A stretch of DNA of 64,000 bases. Source: Paenibacillus solani. GTDB taxonomy: Bacteria > Bacillota > Bacilli > Paenibacillales > Paenibacillaceae. A program made the translations under genes and the position numbers. Where the stretch lies: positions 3,522,804-3,586,803 of the forward strand of contig NZ_LIUT01000001.1 in assembly GCF_001277345.1 (NCBI RefSeq), read 5' to 3'. This document shows, one piece after another, positions 1 to 7,393 of this stretch; within the stretch, counting starts at the first letter, position 1; each line of letters opens with the position of its first letter. Below the pieces are notes generated by a model. The model searched no databases and was not told where the DNA came from. It was given only the letters and a program-made list of their open reading frames with translations.

Positions 1-1
1 A

Positions 2-952
2 GGCCGGATCATGACCAACCGTTATGTGTGGATTCCGCAGCATTACACCGTTTCAGAAGTGGTAGAGAAGCTAAAAAGCTATGCCTCCATTTCGGAAACA
101 ATCAACTATCTGTATGTGATTGATGAGGATAGGAAGCTACTGGGAGTCGTCTCATACCGAGGACTTATCTTGGCCGAACCGGACCAATATATCGTGGAAA
201 TTATGCACAGCCCCGTTCTGTCCGTACCCGTGGATACAGATCAGGAAGAAGTGGCATTCCTTATCCAAAAATACAATATGGTTGCCATCCCGGTCGTTGA
301 GAAAGATGAGCGTCTTGTCGGCATCGTGACGGTCGACGAAGTCCTCGATATCATCGTCAAGGAAGCGGATGAAGATTTTCGTAAAATGAACGCTACCGGA
401 GGTAAAACCATTAACTTCAATACCAAAGCAACCGTTGCTGCTTATCGAAGATTGCCTTGGCTGATTCTGCTATTATTCATCGGTCTGATCTCAGGGACCA
501 TTATTTCCAGGTTTGAAGAGACGCTGGCACAGGTTGTGGCCTTGGCCTTCTTCATGCCTATGATTGCAGGGATGACAGGGAATACCGGTACACAGTCCCT
601 CGCGGTCATTGTGCGCGGCCTGACAACGAAGCAATTGACCAGATCCGTGGTGCTCCGGCTGTTAGCCAGAGAGCTGAAGGTTGGGTTAATGATCGGGATC
701 ATATGCGGAGTTCTGATCGCACTAATCGCCTACCTCTGGCAGGGCAATATGTATCTTGGATTCGTGGTTGGTAGCTCATTAATTGCAACGCTTATCGTGG
801 GTACGATGGCCGGCACAATCATTCCATTGATTCTGTATAAATTCAAGGTTGATCCAGCTGTTGCCTCGGGCCCATTGATCACAACGATTAATGATATTCT
901 ATCGCTTGTTATTTATTTCGGCATTGCTACCATGTTTCTGTCTTACATGTAA
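2..952 (+). CDS. mgtE: Magnesium transporter MgtE, C-terminal part (5' end outside the window)
   Basis: This is the 3' part of an MgtE-type Mg2+ channel/transporter of the cytoplasmic membrane. The frame is open from base 2, so the first ATG (position 11) is internal. A full MgtE is about 450 residues with a cytosolic N domain, two CBS domains and a five-helix membrane domain. Here the N domain is missing to the left. The CBS region covers about the first 120 residues (motifs such as YLYVIDEDRKLLGVVS and LVGIVTVDEVLDII). The membrane domain starts near residue 148 and carries the family motif GNTGTQSLAVIVRGL. In known MgtE proteins the N and CBS domains sense cytosolic Mg2+ and gate the pore. 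A hairpin terminator follows directly. Family assignment is firm. Confidence 0.93.
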   Translation, partial: GRIMTNRYVWIPQHYTVSEVVEKLKSYASISETINYLYVIDEDRKLLGVVSYRGLILAEPDQYIVEIMHSPVLSVPVDTDQEEVAFLIQKYNMVAIPVVEKDERLVGIVTVDEVLDIIVKEADEDFRKMNATGGKTINFNTKATVAAYRRLPWLILLLFIGLISGTIISRFEETLAQVVALAFFMPMIAGMTGNTGTQSLAVIVRGLTTKQLTRSVVLRLLARELKVGLMIGIICGVLIALIAYLWQGNMYLGFVVGSSLIATLIVGTMAGTIIPLILYKFKVDPAVASGPLITTINDILSLVIYFGIATMFLSYM

Positions 953-986
953 CATGACTGGACAAATAGCAATCCTGCTTAGTAAT

Positions 987-1021
987 AGAGACTTTCGGTG
1001 CAAATACCGGAAGTCTCTTTT
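987..1021 (+). terminator. Rho-independent terminator after mgtE
   Basis: The 13-base arms 987-999 and 1008-1020 pair with one mismatch, with a short loop and a T run at the end. It lies 35 bases after the mgtE stop codon. Confidence 0.85.
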
Positions 1022-1052
1022 GGCCTTCCTGATCAGAAAAGATCTAATATTT

Positions 1053-1080
1053 TTAGGTGAAATACCTAATTTTCTTAGGT
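1053..1080. promoter_or_regulatory. TTAGGT inverted plus direct repeat (possible operator)
   Basis: TTAGGT at 1053-1058 is mirrored by ACCTAA at 1064-1069 and repeated at 1075-1080. The cluster sits about 75-100 bases upstream of the GH43 start, so it could bind a local regulator. No cognate regulator gene is adjacent; the role is inference. Confidence 0.3.
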
Positions 1081-1112
1081 TTAAGGACCAATAAGCGTCT
1101 GATAAAATAATA

Positions 1113-1127
1113 TGAGAAGCGCTTACA
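1113..1127. promoter_or_regulatory. cre-like site upstream of the GH43 gene
   Basis: The sequence TGAGAAGCGCTTACA contains the core AAGCGCTTACA, which fits the CcpA consensus (TGWAANCGNTNWCA) over 11 positions, but one half carries an extra base. It lies 27 bases before the start codon, which suits carbon catabolite repression by CcpA. The site is imperfect. Confidence 0.45.
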
Positions 1128-1153
1128 ATGTATTGAATCAAGGAGGAACAGTG

Positions 1154-2137
1154 ATGACCAAGCCCGTGCAGCCTAATGAACCGATTGTAACTCATATCTA
1201 TACCGCCGATCCTTCTGCCCACGTATTTGAGGGTAAGATTTATATTTATCCGTCTCATGACCTTGATCACGAGAACACATCCAATGATAACGGGGACCAA
1301 TATGACATGGAGGACTATCATGTTCTGTCGATGGATGATGTGAATGCTCCTTGCGTGGACCATGGTGAAGCTCTGCATATAAAGGATGTTCCATGGGCCA
1401 AGAAACAGATGTGGGCTCCGGATGCTGCTTATAAGAACGACACGTACTACTTGTATTTTCCTGCAAGAGATCATGACGATATATTCCGAATAGGAGTGGC
1501 GACAAGCTTCTCTCCTTCCGGACCCTTTAAGGCAGAGCCCAACTATATTCCGGGAAGTTACAGCATTGATCCCGCTGTATTCGTGGATGACGATAACCGG
1601 GCCTATATGTACTTCGGCGGCCTTTGGGGCGGGCAATTGGAGCAATGGCAGACCGAAGCGCATACTCCGAATGCGGAAGGACCTGCTGCTGATGCACCTG
1701 CCATCGGTCCGCGGGTTGCGGAACTGAGTGACGATATGCTTACTTTCAAGGATGCGCCCCGGGAAATATCCATTACCGATGAGAATGGCGAGCCGATTGT
1801 CGCAGGAGATGAAGAGCGTAGATATTTTGAAGGCCCCTGGGTTCACAAATACAATGGCATCTACTATCTCTCATACTCCACCGGTTCTACGCACAAAATC
1901 GTCTATGGCACGAGTCAAAGTCCGATGGGTCCATTCGAATTTAAAGGCACAATCCTCACTCCTGTTATCGGCTGGACCACGCATCATTCTATCGTTCAGT
2001 TCCGGGATAAATGGTACCTCTTCTATCATGACAGCTCCCTCTCCGGAGGAGCAGACAATAAACGCAGCGTCAAATTTACGGAGTTGACCTACCATGAGGA
2101 CGGCACCATTCAAACCATTGTTCCTTACGGCAAATAA
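1154..2137 (+). CDS. Glycoside hydrolase family 43 protein (beta-xylosidase / alpha-L-arabinofuranosidase type)
   Basis: A 327-residue single-domain GH43 five-bladed beta-propeller with no signal peptide, so it is probably an intracellular enzyme acting on imported xylo- or arabino-oligosaccharides. The three acidic positions of the family are visible: base Asp in YTADPSAHVFEG (about residue 18), the pKa-modulating Asp in SIDPAVFVDDD, and the acid Glu in FEGPWVHKYNG. I chose the ATG at 1154 because AAGGAGGA ends nine bases before it. An in-frame ATG at 1112 has no ribosome binding site and lies just before the cre-like box. The gene is monocistronic, with a strong terminator downstream. Substrate specificity cannot be read from the sequence. 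Confidence 0.9.
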   Translation: MTKPVQPNEPIVTHIYTADPSAHVFEGKIYIYPSHDLDHENTSNDNGDQYDMEDYHVLSMDDVNAPCVDHGEALHIKDVPWAKKQMWAPDAAYKNDTYYLYFPARDHDDIFRIGVATSFSPSGPFKAEPNYIPGSYSIDPAVFVDDDNRAYMYFGGLWGGQLEQWQTEAHTPNAEGPAADAPAIGPRVAELSDDMLTFKDAPREISITDENGEPIVAGDEERRYFEGPWVHKYNGIYYLSYSTGSTHKIVYGTSQSPMGPFEFKGTILTPVIGWTTHHSIVQFRDKWYLFYHDSSLSGGADNKRSVKFTELTYHEDGTIQTIVPYGK

Positions 2138-2143
2138 AACAAG

Positions 2144-2183
2144 ACAAGGCTGAACCCCAAGAATTCGGGACTCAGCCTTGTTT
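2144..2183. terminator. Terminator between convergent GH43 and sdpI
   Basis: A perfect 10-base stem (2144-2153 with 2172-2181) ends in TTT on the plus strand. On the minus strand the following bases are also fairly T-rich, so it may serve both convergent genes. Confidence 0.75.
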
Positions 2184-2229
2184 ACTACCAGTTAGTTCTA
2201 ATGGTTCGGCTCACAGGAGAAGAGATAAT

Positions 2230-2868
2230 TTATACACCTTTTTTAAACATAGAATACGAGTATACAGTCGGAATAACCACAAGCACCACCACAATTGGGA
2301 TGATGGCTAAAGCAATATTTAACTTTAAAAATGTTGTCATGATGATGAGCGTCCCGCCCGCCATCCATAGGTAACCAGCAAAACGATGTGTTTTGTTCCA
2401 GTTATCCTGACTATGCAGCGTCCATGGGAGCTTAATGCCCATCGTATAGTTCTGTTTGGTCTTCGGTAAATAATTTCCGATTACAATAATCACAATGCCC
2501 ACAAGCGCCGGCGCAATCGTCTGAATCGGCAGATCAGCACCCATGGCCTTAAACAGCGTAACAGGCATGATAATAACTGACAATACGGGAATCAACCATA
2601 AACCAATCCATCTTACAGCCGGAGCAGCATTCATCTTCTTAGGATCATTGTTAACGACGATATGCACAACGAAGTTAAGCACCGCCATCAGGACCGGGAG
2701 CCCGAACACAGCTATAGCCTTTGGTAAATAATTATCCGGGTTACCTGCACTGTTCCAATGAACGGCAATCTGTGCGGGCAATTGGTCATACAGCGTGATC
2801 GATAAAATAATCGGCAATAAACATCCCAGCGTGGTCATAATGAGTGTGGAGCTATTCTTTTTCCCCAT
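2230..2868 (-). CDS. sdpI: SdpI/DUF1648-family membrane protein
   Basis: A 212-residue integral membrane protein of the SdpI/YhfL type (DUF1648 followed by an SdpI-like domain). An N-terminal helix is followed by a characteristic segment (LPAQIAVHWNSAGNPDNYLPK), and several more membrane helices follow. In Bacillus subtilis, SdpI protects against the SDP toxin and also sequesters the repressor SdpR at the membrane. The start at 2868 follows GGGGGGA. Its first codons overlap the end of the ArsR-type gene upstream by 17 bases, so the two are translationally coupled. No sdpC-like toxin gene is visible nearby, so a general envelope-stress or self-regulating role is as likely as toxin immunity. 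Confidence 0.82.
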   Translation of the reverse strand: MGKKNSSTLIMTTLGCLLPIILSITLYDQLPAQIAVHWNSAGNPDNYLPKAIAVFGLPVLMAVLNFVVHIVVNNDPKKMNAAPAVRWIGLWLIPVLSVIIMPVTLFKAMGADLPIQTIAPALVGIVIIVIGNYLPKTKQNYTMGIKLPWTLHSQDNWNKTHRFAGYLWMAGGTLIIMTTFLKLNIALAIIPIVVVLVVIPTVYSYSMFKKGV

Positions 2869-3136
2869 CTTGTTTCCCCCCGTTAAATTGTGAGAACCAT
2901 AACATAATTTCTTCAAAGACCGACACATTAATTTCATAATAAACATAATTCTTGTATTTCGTTTCAAATATCAGTCCCGCCTTCTTCAGCTGCGATAGAT
3001 GATACGAAATGGTTGCGCCGGTCATATCGAAATGCTGACCAATCTCACCTGCTGGCATTTTGCCGCGCTTGAGCATAACCAGAATTTCGCGCCTTACCGG
3101 ATCAGATAACGCCTTGAATGTTTCAGGAAACCCCAA
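2852..3136 (-). CDS. sdpR: ArsR-family autorepressor, SdpR-like
   Basis: A 94-residue winged-helix repressor. The N-terminal FKALSDPVRREILVMLKRG and the recognition helix region (GEIGQHFDMTGATISYHLSQL) are typical of ArsR/SdpR proteins. No metal-binding CxC motif is present, which favours the SdpR subgroup over metal sensors. It is the first gene of a two-gene operon with the SdpI-like protein, the same arrangement as B. subtilis sdpRI, where SdpR represses its own operon until SdpI captures it. Inverted repeats sharing an octamer lie directly upstream and are the likely operators. Confidence 0.85.
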   Translation of the reverse strand: MGFPETFKALSDPVRREILVMLKRGKMPAGEIGQHFDMTGATISYHLSQLKKAGLIFETKYKNYVYYEINVSVFEEIMLWFSQFNGGKQDGEKE

Positions 3137-3155
3137 TTTGCATCACCCGTATTTC

Positions 3156-3177
3156 TATTTAGAATTTCATCTAAATA
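3156..3177. promoter_or_regulatory. Candidate SdpR operator 1 (palindrome)
   Basis: TATTTAGA and TCTAAATA face each other across six bases, a perfect 22-base palindrome 20 bases upstream of the sdpR start codon. The octamer recurs at 3226-3233. Confidence 0.55.
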
Positions 3178-3209
3178 CATTATCGCTCAATCCCATGCAG
3201 ATTTCAATA

Positions 3210-3235
3210 TCTATTTCGAAAAAAATCTAAATAGA
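3210..3235. promoter_or_regulatory. Candidate SdpR operator 2
   Basis: TCTATTT (3210-3216) and AAATAGA (3229-3235) form an inverted repeat with a 12-base spacer. It contains another copy of the octamer TCTAAATA found in the first palindrome. Confidence 0.45.
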
Positions 3236-3307
3236 GGCGATAAACCATACTGACAAACCTCCATCCTAGGAACTGTCGGAACCCTCCAGAGCCTATCTTC
3301 AGAATAA

Positions 3308-3353
3308 CAAAAGTCCACCTCGGATCAGCATAAGTACTAATCCTCAGCAGACT
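3308..3353 (-). terminator. Probable terminator after the GNAT gene
   Basis: Read on the minus strand, arms AGTC...GGAT and ATCC...GACT pair through wobbles and two mismatches, then TTTTGTT follows. It begins 15 bases after the GNAT stop codon. Confidence 0.5.
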
Positions 3354-3367
3354 TTCTTATTGTAAGG

Positions 3368-3880
3368 CTATTTATCGAGTACCTTCTCAAATACCGGGAA
3401 GCCCAAAGCTCTCCCAGGATAATTCACTTCACCCCGCAGATCGTACCCCAAACCTTGATAAAGCTTGAGCGCAGCCGTATTCTTGGCATAAGTGTCCAAT
3501 CGGAGGCTTTTGTAACCACCACGTACGGCATATTCCTCGGAGAAGGCAATCAATTTTCGCGCAACACCCTGTCCTTGTGCTTCTGGGTCAACGGCAAGAC
3601 GATGCATCATTAAATGAGGTCCTTCTATCTGCTTCCAGTTCATGGTCTGGTACTGTTCATCCTGCGATTCGTCTAGGACAATAATTCCTAAGATCCGGCC
3701 TTCACCCTCAGCTGCAAACAACGTTCCACGCTGTAAATCCACCCCGATGACTTCCCGGTTCGGATACTGATCATCCCACTGATCGCTGCCTCCAGCCTGC
3801 ATGACCGTAACACAGCGGGCAATCAAAGCCATAATTTCCTGAAGATCCTCTATCTTTCCTGTCCGTATGTTAATATTCAT
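3368..3880 (-). CDS. GNAT-family N-acetyltransferase
   Basis: A 170-residue GNAT acetyltransferase. The acetyl-CoA-binding motif A is seen as LAVDPEAQGQGVARKLIAF (Q/R-x-x-G-x-G/A), followed by motif B with LRLDTYAKNTAALKLYQGLGY. The substrate cannot be told from the sequence. I chose the ATG at 3880 because GGTG lies just upstream and homologous proteins begin with MNINIRTGKIEDLQ-like sequence; the longer in-frame extension to 3964 reads as non-coding. It lies directly downstream of the TetR gene, 85 bases after its stop, and may be co-transcribed with it. Confidence 0.85.
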   Translation of the reverse strand: MNINIRTGKIEDLQEIMALIARCVTVMQAGGSDQWDDQYPNREVIGVDLQRGTLFAAEGEGRILGIIVLDESQDEQYQTMNWKQIEGPHLMMHRLAVDPEAQGQGVARKLIAFSEEYAVRGGYKSLRLDTYAKNTAALKLYQGLGYDLRGEVNYPGRALGFPVFEKVLDK

Positions 3881-3965
3881 CGATGCACCTACTGTTGTTT
3901 TTTTAGAACAGTTTACTATGATTTCAAGGCTGCAACAACATATGACCATACAGCTCGAAAACATC

Positions 3966-4547
3966 CTATCTAAGTAATGTAAGAGTCACCTCTATCGAAT
4001 TGTTGACGAATGAGCGGTCCGGACGGGATTTCAACATCACAGTCAGACCAATTAACGATACGATGAGCGCTTGAGATAAAGCTTTGGCGTTCGTATCGCT
4101 CGCAAGCTCACCCGATTGGATGCCACGTTCAATGGTTTCTTGAAATATGACGGCCAGGTACATCTGGTGTTCCCTTGTGAGAATTTCAAATTTCTCATCA
4201 TGTGGCGCAAGCTCAACCATCGTGTTGATGCAGAAACATCCTCGGCTGGGGCTATCGGAGTATTCCTCATCGACTACATTCTCAAAAAAGGCTCGGAACG
4301 CCTCCCTAACCGATTGATGAGTTTGCAGCCTGGTTCGCGTCTCGGAAGCACGCGAACTCGTATACTTGCGCAGGGCTGTTTCAAACAGTTCCTTTTTGTC
4401 TCCAAAAGCTGAATATATACTGGGCCGTTGAATGCCCATTCTGGAAGTCAAGTCGCTTAATGAGGTAGCCTCATAACCTTTTTCCCAAAATAGCTGCATC
4501 GCGGCATCTAATACTTTCTCTTCATCAAATTCGCGAACTCGTCCCAT
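3966..4547 (-). CDS. TetR/AcrR-family transcriptional regulator
   Basis: A 193-residue TetR-family repressor. The N-terminal HTH is complete (VLDAAMQLFWEKGYEATSLSDL, then IQRPSIYSAFGDKKELF); the C-terminal ligand domain includes RGCFCINT, the segment common in the subgroup that regulates efflux and oxidoreductase genes. It is divergent from the MFS transporter and LLM oxidoreductase operon. Two 12-base sites of the form TACCNATCNGTA lie in the shared 290-base intergenic region, one next to each gene. The reading is that it represses the transporter operon and itself, released by a small hydrophobic ligand. Confidence 0.88.
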   Translation of the reverse strand: MGRVREFDEEKVLDAAMQLFWEKGYEATSLSDLTSRMGIQRPSIYSAFGDKKELFETALRKYTSSRASETRTRLQTHQSVREAFRAFFENVVDEEYSDSPSRGCFCINTMVELAPHDEKFEILTREHQMYLAVIFQETIERGIQSGELASDTNAKALSQALIVSLIGLTVMLKSRPDRSFVNNSIEVTLTLLR

Positions 4548-4621
4548 AATGAATACCTCTCGTTATTGTTATTTAAGGGGAATATCTGTGATTCTCACGG
4601 CGTGCAGAAGTTTCAATTAAG

Positions 4622-4633
4622 TACCAATCAGTA
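4622..4633. promoter_or_regulatory. TetR operator-like site, regulator-proximal
   Basis: TACCAATCAGTA matches 10 of 12 positions of the perfect palindrome at 4789-4800. It is 75 bases upstream of the TetR start codon. Confidence 0.5.
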
Positions 4634-4742
4634 TAAATAATTTTATGATGTGCTGCTGCTTTTGTCAAACCCCTAATTATCTTATACATACAGATGTGAC
4701 GAAATTCGCAAGATACTAAACCAATCATTTAAAACAAACATG

Positions 4743-4771
4743 TTGACAAGGAATAACAATGCGGATATATT
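4743..4771 (+). promoter_or_regulatory. Sigma-A promoter of the MFS/LLM operon
   Basis: TTGACA at 4743-4748, a 17-base spacer and TATATT at 4766-4771 make a near-consensus promoter. The expected start of transcription, about 4778, lies just before the palindromic operator. Confidence 0.8.
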
Positions 4772-4788
4772 TATCTGGAGTTTTAACA

Positions 4789-4800
4789 TACCGATCGGTA
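4789..4800. promoter_or_regulatory. TetR operator palindrome
   Basis: TACCGATCGGTA is a perfect 12-base palindrome about 10 bases downstream of the predicted transcription start, so a bound repressor would block initiation or early elongation. Confidence 0.65.
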
Positions 4801-4832
4801 CACAAAAAAACAAAAGGGGTAGATGCTCAGAA

Positions 4833-6101
4833 ATGGATGAGAAGGTAAAACGAAAAGCGGTCCACAACAACACGGGGGCGAAAATGCCACAAGAAAAGGT
4901 AAACTCAGCAGAATCCGTTGATCGCACTCCCCTAACTCGTTACGTGACGTTACTGTTTGCAGTAGCTTGTGGAATATCGGTTGCCAATATCTATTTTGCT
5001 CAACCGCTGCTCGATCAGCTGTCGTTTGAGTTTGGCATTGACTATTCGATCATTGGAATTCTCATTACCACTACTCAAATCTTTTATGCATTGGGACTGC
5101 TGCTGTTGGTGCCGCTTGGAGACTTCTTGAATCAGCGTCGATTGATTCTCAACCAGATGACAGTCTCCATGATAGCATTGGTTATCGTTGGTACTGCTTC
5201 CTCCAGCTCAATGCTCTTTGCAGGATTGGCTTTGGTCGGATTGCTTGCCGTTGTGACGCAGACCATTGTAGCGTTCGCGGCGACCATAGCAGCCCCTGCT
5301 GAACAAGGGCGTGTCGTTGGTACGGTAACCAGCGGTATTGTAATCGGCATCCTTCTAGCACGAACCGTTGCCGGAGTTTTGAAGGATCTTGCAGGATGGC
5401 GTTCGGTTTATCTGGTTTCTGCTGCTCTGATGCTTCTTGTGATTTATGCATTATACAAGACACTTCCAAATGTGAAGCATGAGGAAAAGTCAATATCTTA
5501 TCCTCAACTGCTTAAGTCGGTACTGATGCTGTTCGTACAAGAACGGTTGTTACGCATCCGCGCTGTTCTGGCTATGCTCATCTTTACTGTCTTCAGCATT
5601 TTATGGACACCATTAGTGCTGCCTCTTAGTGCACCGCCTTTATCCCTTTCACACACAGCCATTGGGGCATTTGGCCTCGTGGGCGTTGTAGGAGCTTTGG
5701 CTGCGGCCAAGGCCGGTAAGCTAGCCGATCGAGGTTATGGACAGCGAACGACAGGAATCGCGTTGTTCCTTCTAGTACTATCATGGCTGCCCATCAGCTG
5801 CACAGAACGGTCACTGTTCGCATTGGTCATTGGCATTATTCTCCTGGACTTGGCGGTGCAGGCCGTGCATGTCACGAATCAGAGCATGATCTTCGCTTTA
5901 CGTCCCAAAGCACGCAGTCGGCTCGTTGGCGCTTATATGATTTTTTATTCTATCGGAAGTGCTGCCGGCTCCATTGCTTCGACCCATGTTTACGCACAGT
6001 ACGGCTGGAATGGAGTATCTGTGTTGGGGGCTTCGGTCAGCGTTTTTGCTCTTGTATTTTGGATTATGACCAAAGGTACTAAGGATGCCTTATCACGATA
6101 A
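4833..6101 (+). CDS. MFS transporter (drug/metabolite efflux type)
   Basis: A 422-residue major facilitator with about 12 hydrophobic helices. The loop 2-3 signature is visible as LLLVPLGDFLNQRRL, and the N-terminal helix contains ISVANIYFAQPLLDQLS, typical of the YgaY/YybF-like proton-coupled efflux subgroup. The ATG at 4740 lies upstream of the promoter, so it cannot be the start. The ATG at 4833 (about 14 bases after AAAGGGG) and that at 4884 (after GGGGGCG) are both possible. It is co-transcribed with the LLM oxidoreductase 57 bases downstream and probably repressed by the divergent TetR protein. Substrate unknown. Confidence 0.88.
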   Translation: MDEKVKRKAVHNNTGAKMPQEKVNSAESVDRTPLTRYVTLLFAVACGISVANIYFAQPLLDQLSFEFGIDYSIIGILITTTQIFYALGLLLLVPLGDFLNQRRLILNQMTVSMIALVIVGTASSSSMLFAGLALVGLLAVVTQTIVAFAATIAAPAEQGRVVGTVTSGIVIGILLARTVAGVLKDLAGWRSVYLVSAALMLLVIYALYKTLPNVKHEEKSISYPQLLKSVLMLFVQERLLRIRAVLAMLIFTVFSILWTPLVLPLSAPPLSLSHTAIGAFGLVGVVGALAAAKAGKLADRGYGQRTTGIALFLLVLSWLPISCTERSLFALVIGIILLDLAVQAVHVTNQSMIFALRPKARSRLVGAYMIFYSIGSAAGSIASTHVYAQYGWNGVSVLGASVSVFALVFWIMTKGTKDALSR

Positions 6102-6158
6102 CAAAACGATAACAGATTGCTTCACCTATTTATTTGCAACTTAAAGGAGAGATTTCAC

Positions 6159-7220
6159 ATGGAGATTGGTATTACTTCATTTGTAGAAACAAAACCGGAT
6201 GTACACACGGGTGAAGTGATGAGTCACGCACAACGATTGCAAGAAGTGGTTGAGGAGATTGTCCTTGCCGATGAGGTGGGTCTAGATGTATTTGGCATAG
6301 GCGAGCATCATCGGGAAGATTATGCGGCTTCTTCGCCCGCTATTGTGCTGGCTGCAGCTGCAGCCCGTACAAAACAGATTCGGTTAGCCAGTGCAGTGAC
6401 CGTGCTTTCTTCAGCTGATCCAGTACGTGTATTTCAGGATTTTGCCATACTGGATGGTATTTCAAACGGACGTGCAGAGATTATAGCCGGTCGGGGTTCT
6501 TTTATCGAATCTTTCCCGTTGTTTGGCTATGACTTGAATGACTATGATGAACTGTTCGAAGAACACTTGAAATTGCTGCTTAAGCTGCGGGAACCCGAAA
6601 AAGTAACCTGGGCAGGCGGACATCGGTCAGCAATTAACAATTTGGGCGTGTATCCACGGCCTGTTCAAAACCCTTTACCTGTATGGATCGGCAGCGGAGG
6701 GAGACAGAATTCCGCCATCCGTGCAGGTTTGTTAGGGCTGCCGCTGATGCTAGCGATCATTGGCGGAAGCCCGATGAATTTTGAACCCCTTGTGCAGCTT
6801 TATAAGAGAGCAGCAGCGCATGCTGGTCATGATGTATCACGGCTACAGGTGGGGGCGCATTCGATAGGATTCGTCGGAGAGAATAATGAACATGCAGCTG
6901 ACACCTTTTTCCCTTCTACTCAGGCTGGCATGAACAAACTCGGCAAGGAGCGGGGCTGGACCCATTATGATCGTTCTAGCTACGATGCTGCGCGCAGCTT
7001 TGAAGGTGCGCTGTACGTTGGCGATCCGGAATCGGTTGCCCAGAAGATTATTCATCTTCGCAAGAATGTAGGCGTTACACGATTCATGATGTATGTACCG
7101 TTAAGCACGATGCCGCACGACCAAGTAATGAAGGCGATCGAACTGCTCGGAACCGAGGTAGCTCCCCGGGTTCGCGAGGCAATATCGAAGTGGGAAGCTG
7201 AAATAGAGCATGTCTCATAA
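6159..7220 (+). CDS. LLM-class flavin-dependent oxidoreductase (luciferase-like)
   Basis: A 353-residue protein of the bacterial luciferase-like family, a TIM barrel using reduced FMN. Typical segments are visible: DVFGIGEHHREDYAASSPA near residue 65, RIRLAS-like KQIRLASAVTVLSSADP, and NGRAEIIAGRGSF. These enzymes oxidise or monooxygenate diverse small molecules; the substrate here cannot be read. The ATG at 6159 is preceded by AAAGGAGAG at good spacing; the upstream ATG at 6117 has none. It is the second gene of the TetR-controlled operon with the MFS transporter, which suggests joint modification and export of one compound. Confidence 0.9.
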   Translation: MEIGITSFVETKPDVHTGEVMSHAQRLQEVVEEIVLADEVGLDVFGIGEHHREDYAASSPAIVLAAAAARTKQIRLASAVTVLSSADPVRVFQDFAILDGISNGRAEIIAGRGSFIESFPLFGYDLNDYDELFEEHLKLLLKLREPEKVTWAGGHRSAINNLGVYPRPVQNPLPVWIGSGGRQNSAIRAGLLGLPLMLAIIGGSPMNFEPLVQLYKRAAAHAGHDVSRLQVGAHSIGFVGENNEHAADTFFPSTQAGMNKLGKERGWTHYDRSSYDAARSFEGALYVGDPESVAQKIIHLRKNVGVTRFMMYVPLSTMPHDQVMKAIELLGTEVAPRVREAISKWEAEIEHVS

Positions 7221-7291
7221 AAATATGACTGCGGTTTGAAGAGTGCATGGAGATCAAAAATCCCATGTCCTCATAAATGAAATTACATAAT

Positions 7292-7327
7292 GATTGCTTC
7301 CCCTCCTAGTTGGGGAGCGATCTTTTT
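7292..7327 (+). terminator. Terminator of the MFS/LLM operon
   Basis: An 11-12 base stem (7292-7303 with 7312-7322, one G-U type mismatch) is followed by TTTTT. Confidence 0.82.
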
Positions 7328-7350
7328 AGCGTCATGGTCTTATCCAGAAA

Positions 7351-7380
7351 AGCAAAAGACACGCCATATGGGCGTGTCTT
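7351..7380 (-). terminator. Terminator of the RCC1-like gene
   Basis: A perfect 10-base stem (7356-7365 with 7371-7380) around a five-base loop, with a T-rich tail on the minus strand. It lies just after the stop codon of the RCC1-like gene. Confidence 0.8.
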
Positions 7381-7393
7381 CCTCATGCTATTC

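Noticed and set aside
899..1846. A 315-codon minus-strand frame across the mgtE end and GH43 gene
   Set aside because: It crosses a terminator and is antisense to GH43, which has its catalytic residues and ribosome binding site.
4740..4832. Upstream start for the MFS gene at 4740
   Set aside because: The promoter -35 box is at 4743-4748, so the ATG at 4740 would not be transcribed.
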